A DNA stretch of 6,038 nt from Proteobacteria bacterium UBA1847 (GTDB lineage: Bacteria > Pseudomonadota > Gammaproteobacteria > Steroidobacterales > Woeseiaceae). This document shows, one piece after another, positions 1-6,038 of the stretch; the stretch's first letter is position 1; every line of letters starts with the position of its first letter. Where the stretch lies: positions 1 to 6,038 of the forward strand of contig DDIP01000344.1 in NCBI GenBank assembly GCA_002338605.1, read 5' to 3'. The notes under the pieces are model-generated. The model did no database searches. It saw only the letters and a list, made by a program, of their open reading frames with translations, and was not told where the DNA came from. A program made the translations under genes and the position numbers.

Positions 1-1363
1 CACTTTTTCGTTTATCGGCAGCCATCGCGTCACGGAATGCAGCCACAAAGGTCGCAATGTCGGCTTCAGTCTTGGTTTCCGTCGCACACACCAGCAAGGC
101 ATGCGACCCTGCAAATTCACTCAGATCGAAACCACCCAGTATGTCGCGCTCAGCCAGGGCGTTCAGCAGCGGCGCGACCGGTCGGTCGAGCTTTAATGCG
201 ACTTCGTGAAAGTACGGCCCAGGGTACAGTCGTTCGACACCATTGATCGCACACAACCCATCGACCAGGGTCGCCGCGTTCGCATGCGATGTTTCGGCAA
301 CACGCACCAGCCCGTCAAAACCGAGCAACGACATGTAAATCGTCGCAGCCGTCACCATCAGTCCCTGGTTGGTGCAGATATTCGAGGTCGCTTTGGAGCG
401 CCGAATGTGTTGCTCTCTCGCCTGCAGCGTCAGGGCAAAGCCCGGGTTGCCATCGAGATCGGTTGTCCTGCCGACGATGCGGCCCGGCATCTGCCGGACG
501 TGGCCTTGCTTGCAGGTCATGAAACCAAAATACGGTCCGCCGGACGACAAAGGCACGCCGAGTGGCTGTCCTTCACCACAGGCAATGTCGGCACCGTTCT
601 CGCCCCATTGGCCGGGTGGCTTGAGGAGAGCCAATGCGATCGGATTGACAATGCCAATGACCAGGGCACCCTGTTCGTGCGCCCAGTCCGTCAGCCGATC
701 AACGTCATCGAGCGTGCCGGCAAATGACGGGTGCTGCAGCGCAACCGCAACCGGTTCGCGCCCTTTTGGCAGCGCGCCGAAATCGATATTACCGGTGGAG
801 GCATCAAGCGGCAGCCGCTCGAAAGTCAGACCCTGGGCGCCTGCGATGGCGGATGCCACGTTTTCATAGACAGGATTCACACCCGGCGCGAGCAAGATGC
901 GTCCCGACTTCACGCGACGATTCGTACGGACCGCCATCAACGACGCCTCGGCCAGCGCAGATGCCCCGTCGTACAGCGATGCGTTGCTGACATCCAGGCC
1001 AGTCAACTCGGTAATCATCGTCTGGTACTCATAGATTGTCTGCAGCGTGCCCTGGCTCGCCTCGGCCTGATAGGGTGTGTACGCGCTGTAGAATTCGCCA
1101 CGGGTTGCGATGTCCCAAACGGCTGTCGGAATATGGTGCTCGTAGGCGCCGGCGCCGATAAAGCACATCGGCGTTCCGTCCATTTTCGCTCGCTGACGCA
1201 TCAGGCGAGAGATTTCCATTTCGGTCACGGCCTCAGGCACGTGTGTCAGCGAATCGATCTTGAGCTCGGCGGGAATCTCGTCAAACAGCGTATCAATCGA
1301 CTTCGCGCCGATCGCGTCAAGCATTTCGCGCGTATCTTTCTCGGTATGCGGTATGAAAGGCAT
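1..1363 (-). CDS. gcvPA: Glycine dehydrogenase (decarboxylating) subunit 1, P-protein alpha chain; 3' end cut by window edge
   Basis: This gene encodes the alpha half of the two-subunit glycine decarboxylase (P-protein). That enzyme decarboxylates glycine and passes the aminomethyl group to lipoyl-GcvH in the cytoplasm. I translated the minus strand from the ATG at 1363-1361: 454 codons stay open to base 1, about the family's full length of 440-455, so only the last residues and stop are missing. Family blocks seen are [14 protein letters not shown] (residues 95-108), [14 protein letters not shown] (127-140), [19 protein letters not shown] (263-281), [11 protein letters not shown] (292-302) and [20 protein letters not shown] (311-330). 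The PLP lysine is normally on the beta subunit, so its absence here is expected. The start lies 8 bases after the gcvH stop, behind a weak GAGAGA ribosome site. A gcvPB gene is expected next, outside the window. Identification is firm. Confidence 0.96.
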   Translation of the reverse strand, partial: MPFIPHTEKDTREMLDAIGAKSIDTLFDEIPAELKIDSLTHVPEAVTEMEISRLMRQRAKMDGTPMCFIGAGAYEHHIPTAVWDIATRGEFYSAYTPYQAEASQGTLQTIYEYQTMITELTGLDVSNASLYDGASALAEASLMAVRTNRRVKSGRILLAPGVNPVYENVASAIAGAQGLTFERLPLDASTGNIDFGALPKGREPVAVALQHPSFAGTLDDVDRLTDWAHEQGALVIGIVNPIALALLKPPGQWGENGADIACGEGQPLGVPLSSGGPYFGFMTCKQGHVRQMPGRIVGRTTDLDGNPGFALTLQAREQHIRRSKATSNICTNQGLMVTAATIYMSLLGFDGLVRVAETSHANAATLVDGLCAINGVERLYPGPYFHEVALKLDRPVAPLLNALAERDILGGFDLSEFAGSHALLVCATETKTEADIATFVAAFRDAMAADKRKS

Positions 1364-1371
1364 CAGGTCTC

Positions 1372-1767
1372 TCAGTCGTCCAGCTCGTCAATGAATTCCT
1401 GATAGTCGTCCGGTGACAACAGGGTATCTTCGTCAATACTGTCGCTCGGTTCCATACGTACTATCCAGCCGTCCCCGTAAGGGTCCGAATTGATTTTTTC
1501 AGGGTCGTCTGCGAGCGCTTCGTTGACCTCGACAATCTCGCCACTGATCGGCGCGTAGACATCGGATGCCGCCTTGACGGATTCGACGACGGCCATCTCA
1601 CCCGCTTCGCTGACCACTTGTCCAACTTCAGGCAGTTCGACGTACACGAGGTCACCCAGTGCGTGCTGCGCATGGTCTGTAATGCCAATCGTGACCGACC
1701 CGTCGTCTTCACGCCGCAGCCATTCGTGGTCACGGGTGTACAAAAGATCCCCAGGTAATTCACTCAT
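1372..1767 (-). CDS. gcvH: Glycine cleavage system H protein (lipoyl carrier)
   Basis: GcvH is the small lipoyl shuttle that carries the aminomethyl intermediate between the P-, T- and L-proteins. At 131 residues it has the usual family length of about 125-130. The N-terminal [11 protein letters not shown] (10-20), the [20 protein letters not shown] segment (28-47) and the lipoylation site [19 protein letters not shown] (60-78) are all present. Lys65 is the predicted lipoyl-bearing residue. The C-terminus is very acidic and ends in DELDD. The ATG overlaps the gcvT stop as ATGA, and a good GGGAGAG ribosome site (1779-1773) sits five bases before it inside the end of gcvT. Translation is therefore probably coupled to gcvT. 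No residues look abnormal. Confidence 0.97.
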   Translation of the reverse strand: MSELPGDLLYTRDHEWLRREDDGSVTIGITDHAQHALGDLVYVELPEVGQVVSEAGEMAVVESVKAASDVYAPISGEIVEVNEALADDPEKINSDPYGDGWIVRMEPSDSIDEDTLLSPDDYQEFIDELDD

Positions 1768-2870
1768 TGTGTCTCTCCCACTGTATCAATTCGAATTTCT
1801 CCGTTGCGAACGAACGGCGTTTTGACAATTCGCACGTTCAATAATTTTCCCCGGACATCGACTTTGGCCCGTTCGTAATCCCCAGCCGGCAAACGCGCCA
1901 GCGCGATCGATCGATCGATGGTTGGTGAAAAGCCGCCGCTCGTTATTTCGCCTTCGCCGAATCCTTCGACAACCACTTTCTGGTGATTCCGCAACACACC
2001 GCGGTCTTCGAGCAACAAACCGACGAAGCGCCGATTGTCAGCCTTCGCCCGTTGTGCCTCGAGCGCCTTGCGACCGATAAAGTTCCGGTCTGCCGGCTCC
2101 CAGGCGATGGTCCAGTTCAAACCGGCCTCGAGCGGTGAAACCGACTCGTCCATGTCCGTGCCGTACAGGTTCATCCCCGCTTCAAGGCGCAGAGTATCGC
2201 GCGCTCCCAAACCACAGGGTGCAACGCCGGCGGCGAGCAGGCAATCCCAGACACCGGGTGCGTCAGCCGCGGGCATACAGATTTCCCAGCCGTCCTCGCC
2301 GGTGTAGCCGGTGCGAGCAATGAAAAAATCGCCAGCCTGCACCCCGGTGAACGGTTTCAGGGCCAGCGCCGCATCACGAAAGCCGGCATCGATGCAACCG
2401 GCCGCGAGCTCGCGCGCCTTCGGTCCCTGTACCGCAAGCATGCTCAGTTCGGCCCGCTCCTCCGCCGCGACGTCGAAATCGACCGCCTGTTGGCGAATCC
2501 ACGCAAGGTCTTTCTCGCGCGTCGCAGCATTAACAATGAGACGGTAGCCGGTGTCCGCCATGAAATAGATAATGAGATCGTCGATGATGCCACCGTCTGC
2601 ATTCAGCATGCAGGTGTACAGGGCCTTGCCATGATCTTTGAGTTTGGCGACGTCATTCGCCACGAGGTACTGCAGGAACTCGACCACACGTCGGCCCGCA
2701 AGGTCGACGATGGTCATGTGGGATACGTCAAAAACACCGGCATGCCGGCGCACAGCGTGATGCTCTTCTTTCTGCGAGCCGTAGTGAAGCGGCATGTCCC
2801 AGCCGCCGAAATCAACGATGCGGGCATTGGCAGCAATGTGCTTGTCGTACAGTGGCGTCCTGGATCCCAT
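1764..2870 (-). CDS. gcvT: Glycine cleavage system T protein, aminomethyltransferase
   Basis: GcvT takes the aminomethyl group from lipoyl-GcvH, releases ammonia and forms 5,10-methylene-tetrahydrofolate. The 368-residue product matches the usual length of about 360-370. Diagnostic blocks are [20 protein letters not shown] (5-24) running on into [15 protein letters not shown] (47-52), [13 protein letters not shown] (90-102) with the catalytic-type aspartates at 97/98, the folate-domain [13 protein letters not shown] (185-197), and [20 protein letters not shown] (220-239). The ATG at 2870 gives the canonical [10 protein letters not shown]-terminus and lies about 25 bases after the riboswitch terminator. 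Its ribosome site is weak (AGAGA, nine bases upstream). It is the first gene of the operon and overlaps gcvH by four bases. A (CGAT)4 run lies inside it at 1904-1919. Confidence 0.97.
   Translation of the reverse strand: MGSRTPLYDKHIAANARIVDFGGWDMPLHYGSQKEEHHAVRRHAGVFDVSHMTIVDLAGRRVVEFLQYLVANDVAKLKDHGKALYTCMLNADGGIIDDLIIYFMADTGYRLIVNAATREKDLAWIRQQAVDFDVAAEERAELSMLAVQGPKARELAAGCIDAGFRDAALALKPFTGVQAGDFFIARTGYTGEDGWEICMPAADAPGVWDCLLAAGVAPCGLGARDTLRLEAGMNLYGTDMDESVSPLEAGLNWTIAWEPADRNFIGRKALEAQRAKADNRRFVGLLLEDRGVLRNHQKVVVEGFGEGEITSGGFSPTIDRSIALARLPAGDYERAKVDVRGKLLNVRIVKTPFVRNGEIRIDTVGETQ
1904..1919. repeat. Four-copy CGAT tetranucleotide run inside gcvT
   Basis: CGAT is repeated four times in tandem and contains three GATC sites. 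It encodes the IDRSI segment of GcvT near residues 317-322. Because the unit is four bases, gain or loss of one copy would shift the gcvT frame. Four copies is short for a phase-variable tract, so it is noted only as a sequence feature. Confidence 0.85.
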
Positions 2871-2891
2871 AGGCTCTTGTCTCTAGTCAGC

Positions 2892-2926
2892 AAATAAAAA
2901 GGCGGCAGATCCTTCGATCTGCCGCC
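2892..2926 (-). terminator. Rho-independent terminator, the riboswitch expression platform
   Basis: On the minus strand, GGCGGCAGATC (2926-2916), a GAAG loop and GATCTGCCGCC (2911-2901) form a perfect 11-bp hairpin followed by TTTTTATTTG. It begins one base after the P1 helix of aptamer 2 and ends about 25 bases before gcvT. It is therefore an attenuator rather than an operon-end terminator. Glycine binding is expected to allow read-through, by analogy with other gcv operons. The 3' P1 strand AGAGG (2931-2927) could instead extend the hairpin by five weak A-U/G-U pairs with the U-tract. That gives one possible coupling between aptamer and terminator. Confidence 0.93.
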
Positions 2927-2927
2927 C

Positions 2928-3111
2928 CTCTGTCCTTTGCTACCTGAGAGATCAATGCCTCTTGCGAGCCACATACCCCTTCGGTGGGCCGTGCCGACCT
3001 CTCTCCAGAGCTAATCAGCGTACTCAGTCCTTCTGCCTGAGCGTTTCCGGGCGTGTTGCGCCTTCGGCGCCTCGATCGAACGAGGTCTCTTCTGGGCACG
3101 CTATCGATTAG
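2928..3111 (-). ncRNA. Tandem glycine riboswitch (two aptamers with leader-linker helix)
   Basis: Read on the minus strand, this 5' leader has two consecutive glycine aptamers. Aptamer 1 (3102-3017) is closed by a P1 of AGCGTGCCCAG (3102-3092) with CTGAGTACGCT (3027-3017), 11 positions with one mismatch and one G-U. It contains GCCGAAGGCGCAA and then the conserved CGCTCAGGCAGAAGGAC. Aptamer 2 (3010-2928) is closed by CTCTG/CAGAG and contains GGAGAG, CACCGAAGGGG and CTCTCAGGTAGCAAAGGAC. The leader CTAATC (3111-3106) pairs perfectly with the inter-aptamer linker GATTAG (3016-3011), leaving a three-base GAT bulge. This matches the leader-linker contact known for tandem glycine riboswitches. It lies directly ahead of gcvT, as in many bacteria where glycine switches on glycine cleavage. 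Confidence 0.96.
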
Positions 3112-3119
3112 TGCGCGCA

Positions 3120-3148
3120 ATCATAGCCAAGTGTGTCCCGAGTTGCCA
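3120..3148 (-). promoter_or_regulatory. gcvT: Predicted sigma70-type promoter of the gcv operon
   Basis: The minus strand carries a -10 hexamer TATGAT (3125-3120, five of six to TATAAT). It lies 17 bases downstream of TGGCAA (3148-3143), a weak -35 matching three of six. The predicted start is the A at 3112 or its neighbour, which would put the first transcribed base right at the riboswitch leader helix. The -10 and the fit to the riboswitch boundary are good; the -35 assignment is tentative. Confidence 0.5.
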
Positions 3149-3171
3149 GCAGCGGCCCGGAACGTAACAAT
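3143..3171 (+). promoter_or_regulatory. Predicted sigma70-type promoter of the DUF885 peptidase gene
   Basis: TTGCCA (3143-3148, five of six to TTGACA) is followed after 17 bases by AACAAT (3166-3171, four of six to TATAAT). Transcription would start near 3178, leaving a leader of about 22 bases before the ATG at 3200. This supports that start over upstream in-frame candidates. The -35 hexamer coincides with the one proposed for the opposing gcv promoter. Confidence 0.4.
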
Positions 3172-3199
3172 GCGGCCAACTCAATCGGGGACTTATGCC

Positions 3200-4969
3200 A
3201 TGAGACTAAGAGAAATATTGCCTGGCGCGGTACTCACCATTGTATCGATGACGGCGTTCGCCGATGCCGACTCAGAATTTTCCGCGCTGTTGGACGAGCA
3301 CTGGGAATGGCGCTTGTCGACCTCGCCCGTGCTGGCATCGATGCTGGGTGATCGTCGCTTTAACGATCAGTGGCAGGACGACAGCCTTGATGCAATCGAA
3401 GAACGCCACAAAGCAACACGCGAATTTCTGCGTCGTACATATGCCATCGACCGCAGCGCGCTGTCGGCCGAGGATCAGTTGAATCACGAGTTATTCAGGC
3501 GCCAGCTGCAAGACGATGTCGATGCGCACCAGTTCGGTGCATTTCTGATGCCGTTTTCGTCCCGCGGTGGCATTCAGACGCCTGAAAACCTGACCAACCA
3601 GCTGCCACTGGTATCGCTTCAGGACTACGAGGACTGGCTCGGCCGAATTGAAAAATTGCCTGTTGTTATCGATCAGCAGATCAAGCTCGCCGAAGAAGGT
3701 CGCAAACGCGGCATCGTAGCGCCGAAAATACTGATGCAACGAGTGCCCGATCAGTTGGCGACGCAGCTCGTTGACTACGCCGGCGAAAGCCCGTTGTTCC
3801 GGGTTTTCAACAGCCTGCCGGAGACCTTCAGCGCCGCCGACCGGGAGCGGCTTCGCGCCGAGGCCAGTGACGTCATCGCGAAGCGGGTGTTGCCGGCTTA
3901 CAAAAAGCTGGACCGGTATTTCAATCAGCAGTATTTGCCGGCGAGCCGGGACAGCGTAGGCCTGTCGCAATTGCCCAACGGAAATGCCTGGTACGAGCAC
4001 CTCGCGCGCTCATTTACGACAACGCGCATGACGCCGGACGAGATTCATCGCCTCGGGCTGGAAGAGGTCAAGCGGATTCGCGACGAAATGAACGGCATCA
4101 TTGCCGCCGTCGAATTTGACGGCGACTTCCAGGAATTTCTCGCCTATCTCAGAACCGATCCGCAATTTTATTACGACTCACCAGAAGCCCTGTACAACGC
4201 CTACCTCGCGACCTGCAAGCGCATCGATCCCGAACTCGTCAACCTGTTCGGCAAGCTCCCGCGCATGCCGTATGGCGTCAAACCGATTCCGGATTCCATC
4301 GCGCCCGACACAACCACGGCGTACTACACAAGGCCTGCCGCCGACGGCAGCCGTGCCGGAATCTACTGGGTGAATTTGTACCGGCCCGAGGTGCGCCCGA
4401 AATACGAAATTGAAGTACTGAGCGTGCACGAAGCGATGCCCGGCCACCATCTGCAAATCGCCCTCCAGCAGGAACTCAGTGACATGCCGAACTTCCGCCG
4501 CTTTCTTGGCTTCACCGCCTTTGTCGAGGGCTGGGGCCTGTACAGCGAACGACTTGGCTACGACCTCGGCCTCTATACCGATCCCTACTCCCGCTTTGGT
4601 CAACTCACCTATGACATGTGGCGCGCAGTGCGTCTCGTTGTTGATACCGGGATGCACTACAAGGGCTGGACACGACAACAGGCGATCGACTTCTTCAGGG
4701 ACAACGCCGCAAAAGCCGAACACGATATCGTCAATGAGATCGATCGCTACATCGGCAACCCGGGCCAGGCGCTGGCCTACAAGATTGGTCAGTTGAAAAT
4801 GCTGTCATTGCGCGAACGTGCGGAAAACCACCTGGGCCCACGCTTCGACATACGCGCATTTCATGATGAGCTGCTCGGTGCCGGCGCATTGCCGCTGGAC
4901 CTCCTGGAACTCAGAATGGATGCCTGGTTGGCGGAGCAACTTAAAGCGGTTGCACCGGAAATCGGCTGA
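3200..4969 (+). CDS. DUF885-family exported putative zinc metallopeptidase
   Basis: This protein belongs to the DUF885 family (PF05960), a group of predicted gluzincin-like metallopeptidases whose substrates are mostly unknown. From the ATG at 3200 it has 589 residues, typical of the family. Residues 1-21 (MRLREILPGAVLTIVSMTAFA) form a signal peptide with an AFA-DA cleavage site and no lipobox cysteine, so the enzyme is probably periplasmic. The metal-site block VHEAMPGHHLQ has His410, Glu411, His416 and His417, and a second acidic motif FVEGWGLYSE places Glu443 about 30 residues on. Together these look catalytically intact. The reading frame stays open upstream to 3053, but that part lies antisense to the riboswitch. 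The ATG at 3200 has a GGGGA site (3187-3191) at eight-base spacing and starts the signal peptide. The gene diverges from gcvT; peptide breakdown is inferred, the substrate is not known. Confidence 0.92.
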   Translation: MRLREILPGAVLTIVSMTAFADADSEFSALLDEHWEWRLSTSPVLASMLGDRRFNDQWQDDSLDAIEERHKATREFLRRTYAIDRSALSAEDQLNHELFRRQLQDDVDAHQFGAFLMPFSSRGGIQTPENLTNQLPLVSLQDYEDWLGRIEKLPVVIDQQIKLAEEGRKRGIVAPKILMQRVPDQLATQLVDYAGESPLFRVFNSLPETFSAADRERLRAEASDVIAKRVLPAYKKLDRYFNQQYLPASRDSVGLSQLPNGNAWYEHLARSFTTTRMTPDEIHRLGLEEVKRIRDEMNGIIAAVEFDGDFQEFLAYLRTDPQFYYDSPEALYNAYLATCKRIDPELVNLFGKLPRMPYGVKPIPDSIAPDTTTAYYTRPAADGSRAGIYWVNLYRPEVRPKYEIEVLSVHEAMPGHHLQIALQQELSDMPNFRRFLGFTAFVEGWGLYSERLGYDLGLYTDPYSRFGQLTYDMWRAVRLVVDTGMHYKGWTRQQAIDFFRDNAAKAEHDIVNEIDRYIGNPGQALAYKIGQLKMLSLRERAENHLGPRFDIRAFHDELLGAGALPLDLLELRMDAWLAEQLKAVAPEIG

Positions 4970-4987
4970 GCAGACCTTCCCTGTAAT

Positions 4988-5938
4988 TCAGGTTCGAAAC
5001 TCGTGACGGGCAGCCGCCGCCCGTTCTGCCGGCGTCGCTTTCGCATCATAAATCTGGTCAATGCGCGATATACGTCCGGACAGGCCCGTGGCATTGGCGA
5101 TCTGGATATTCAGGCCAGGCCGGGCATTCATTTCCAGGATCAGGGGGCCGAGGTGGTTGTCAATCACCATGTCAACGCCCAGGTAGCCAAGACCGGTCAC
5201 TTCATAGCCGCGTGCCGATGATTCGAGGATAAAGTCCCAATGCGGAATTTCGATGCCAGCAACCAGTGCCCCGGTGTCCGGGTGGTCCTCAACGATCTCA
5301 TTGTGGTGCACACCAGTGAGCGTCGTGCCCGTCGCGATACAAATACCGGCGCCGACCGCGCCCTGGTGCAAATTGGCCTTGCCGTCGGATGCACGTGTTG
5401 GCAGGCGCACCATCGCCATTGCAGGGTAGCCCCGATACACGACAACCCGGATATCCGGCACGCCCTGGTAACTGACGGCGGCAAAGGTCGGATCAAATTG
5501 CACGCAGTATTCGATCAGCGCTTTGTCGCGCGTGCCGCTGAGACTGTATTGGCCGCCAACGATATTCGAAATATGGTGCTGTATTTCTTCGTCCGTGATC
5601 AAAACACCGCTGCTGAGACGAAAGCAGTCACGCTTGCGTTCGCTGCGACCGGTAATGACCAGGATGCCGTCGCCGCCACTACCCTGCGCCGGTTTCACGA
5701 CGAAACTGATCTGATCCCGAACGATTGCTGAAAAGTTTTTGACTTCCGCCTGGTGGATGATGACCCCGTACAGGTCGGGAACCGCCATTCCTGCCGCCAG
5801 CGCCAGCTCTTTTGTTAAGGCCTTGTCATCAACGCGCGGGTAGTAGTGTCGCGGGTTGAGTCGCATGATGAAATTCGCATTGCGCTCGTTGAGCCCGAGC
5901 ACGCCGTTCTTGCGCAATTTTCTGGCAATCGCAAACAT
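4988..5938 (-). CDS. RimK-related ATP-grasp protein, alpha-L-glutamate ligase homologue
   Basis: This is an ATP-grasp enzyme of the RimK-related 'alpha-L-glutamate ligase homolog' group. Members are predicted to form an amide bond by adding an amino acid to an acceptor with ATP; the true substrate is not established. The 316 residues match the group's length. The N-terminal LNERNANFIMRLNPRHYYPR (16-35) followed by VDDKALTKELA is characteristic. The ATP-binding strand and glycine-rich loop are SFVVKPAQGSGGDGILVI (78-95), with Lys82. NLHQGAVGAGI (189-199) and the metal/ATP-binding end LGVDMVID...LEMNARPGLNIQIAN (253-282) with Asp256, Glu269 and Asn271 complete an intact active site. There is no signal peptide, so it acts in the cytoplasm. 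The start overlaps the stop of the upstream 7TM gene by one base (TGATG), indicating coupled translation. It converges on the DUF885 gene 18 bases away. Confidence 0.9.
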   Translation of the reverse strand: MFAIARKLRKNGVLGLNERNANFIMRLNPRHYYPRVDDKALTKELALAAGMAVPDLYGVIIHQAEVKNFSAIVRDQISFVVKPAQGSGGDGILVITGRSERKRDCFRLSSGVLITDEEIQHHISNIVGGQYSLSGTRDKALIEYCVQFDPTFAAVSYQGVPDIRVVVYRGYPAMAMVRLPTRASDGKANLHQGAVGAGICIATGTTLTGVHHNEIVEDHPDTGALVAGIEIPHWDFILESSARGYEVTGLGYLGVDMVIDNHLGPLILEMNARPGLNIQIANATGLSGRISRIDQIYDAKATPAERAAAARHEFRT

Positions 5939-6038
5939 CAGTCGCGCGCAAGCTCTTTGAAGCGGCGCAACTCAGTCAGGCGGTAACCGGTGTATCGACC
6001 TGCCAGCATGACAATGGCCAGAACGATCAGGAGTACTT
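5938..6038 (-). CDS. C-terminal end of 7TM inactive-transglutaminase family protein (partial)
   Basis: Only the last 32 residues lie in the window; the frame enters at 6036 and ends at TGA 5940-5938. A hydrophobic stretch VLLIVLAIVMLAG, the end of a membrane helix, is followed by RYTGYRLTELRRFKELARD. This resembles the basic cytoplasmic tail that closes the last helix of the '7TM, transglutaminase-like' membrane proteins. The TGATG junction with the ATP-grasp ligase is the usual arrangement of this pair, and that context carries much of the assignment. The function of the pair is not settled: the transglutaminase-like domain is described as lacking catalytic residues, and that domain lies outside this window, so it cannot be checked here. 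Confidence 0.75.
   Translation of the reverse strand, partial: VLLIVLAIVMLAGRYTGYRLTELRRFKELARD

Noticed and set aside
206..727. Plus-strand open frame of 173 codons
   Set aside because: It lies wholly antisense to gcvPA, whose frame is open and matches its family across the same bases. The translation shows no recognisable motif.
731..1402. Plus-strand open frame of 223 codons
   Set aside because: It is antisense to gcvPA and the end of gcvH. The composition is rich in Arg/His/Cys, typical of a shadow frame, and no family is recognised.
2490..2897. Plus-strand open frame of 135 codons
   Set aside because: It is antisense to the well-conserved N-terminal part of gcvT and runs into the riboswitch terminator. 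There is no motif support.
3053..3199. N-terminal extension of the DUF885 gene from a GTG at 3053
   Set aside because: These bases encode riboswitch RNA on the other strand, and the predicted transcript starts near 3178. The signal peptide begins at the ATG at 3200, which has its own ribosome site. The extension would bury the signal sequence.
4178..4723. Minus-strand open frame of 181 codons
   Set aside because: It is antisense to the catalytic region of the DUF885 peptidase (metal motif at 4427-4450), which is clearly the coding strand here.
5006..5024. Hairpin ACGGGC / GCCCGT as a possible terminator for the DUF885 gene
   Set aside because: The stem is only six base pairs with a seven-base loop and no U-tract follows. 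It lies inside the 3' end of the ligase coding region.
5240..5731. Plus-strand open frame of 163 codons
   Set aside because: It is antisense to the ATP-grasp ligase core, whose motifs are intact in the minus frame.

Overview
The window looks like a chromosomal segment of a moderately GC-rich gammaproteobacterium. Three things support this. GcvT carries the [12 protein letters not shown] block common in that group. The glycine cleavage operon has a tandem glycine riboswitch. The right edge carries an ATP-grasp ligase paired with a 7TM transglutaminase-like protein, a pair common in gammaproteobacteria. The P-protein of the glycine cleavage system is the two-subunit type, unlike the single long chain of enteric bacteria. 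That points to a deeper-branching lineage (Chromatiales- or Woeseiales-like), but this placement is inference. No mobile element, CRISPR array, tRNA or rRNA was seen.

Left half (1-3125, minus strand): a glycine-responsive operon read right to left. It runs from a promoter at about 3120-3148, through a tandem glycine riboswitch (2928-3111) and an intrinsic terminator (2892-2926), into gcvT (2870-1764), gcvH (1767-1372) and gcvPA (1363-1, cut just before its stop codon). gcvT and gcvH overlap by four bases (ATGA), and gcvH and gcvPA are eight bases apart. A gcvPB gene is expected just beyond base 1. Together the products oxidise glycine to CO2, ammonia and a methylene group on tetrahydrofolate. 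The riboswitch lets glycine control read-through into the operon.

Middle (2871-3199): the only gene-free stretch over 300 bases. It is almost fully occupied by the riboswitch, its terminator and two predicted divergent promoters that appear to share one -35 hexamer.

Right half: 3200-4969 (plus strand) encodes an exported DUF885-family putative zinc metallopeptidase. It converges, with an 18-base gap, on a minus-strand pair. The first gene of that pair is represented by the C-terminus of a 7TM inactive-transglutaminase protein (6038-5938, cut by the window edge). The second is a RimK-related ATP-grasp alpha-L-glutamate ligase homologue (5938-4988), coupled to it by a TGATG stop/start overlap. 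This pair is the least understood part of the window. It probably attaches an amino acid to an unknown acceptor.
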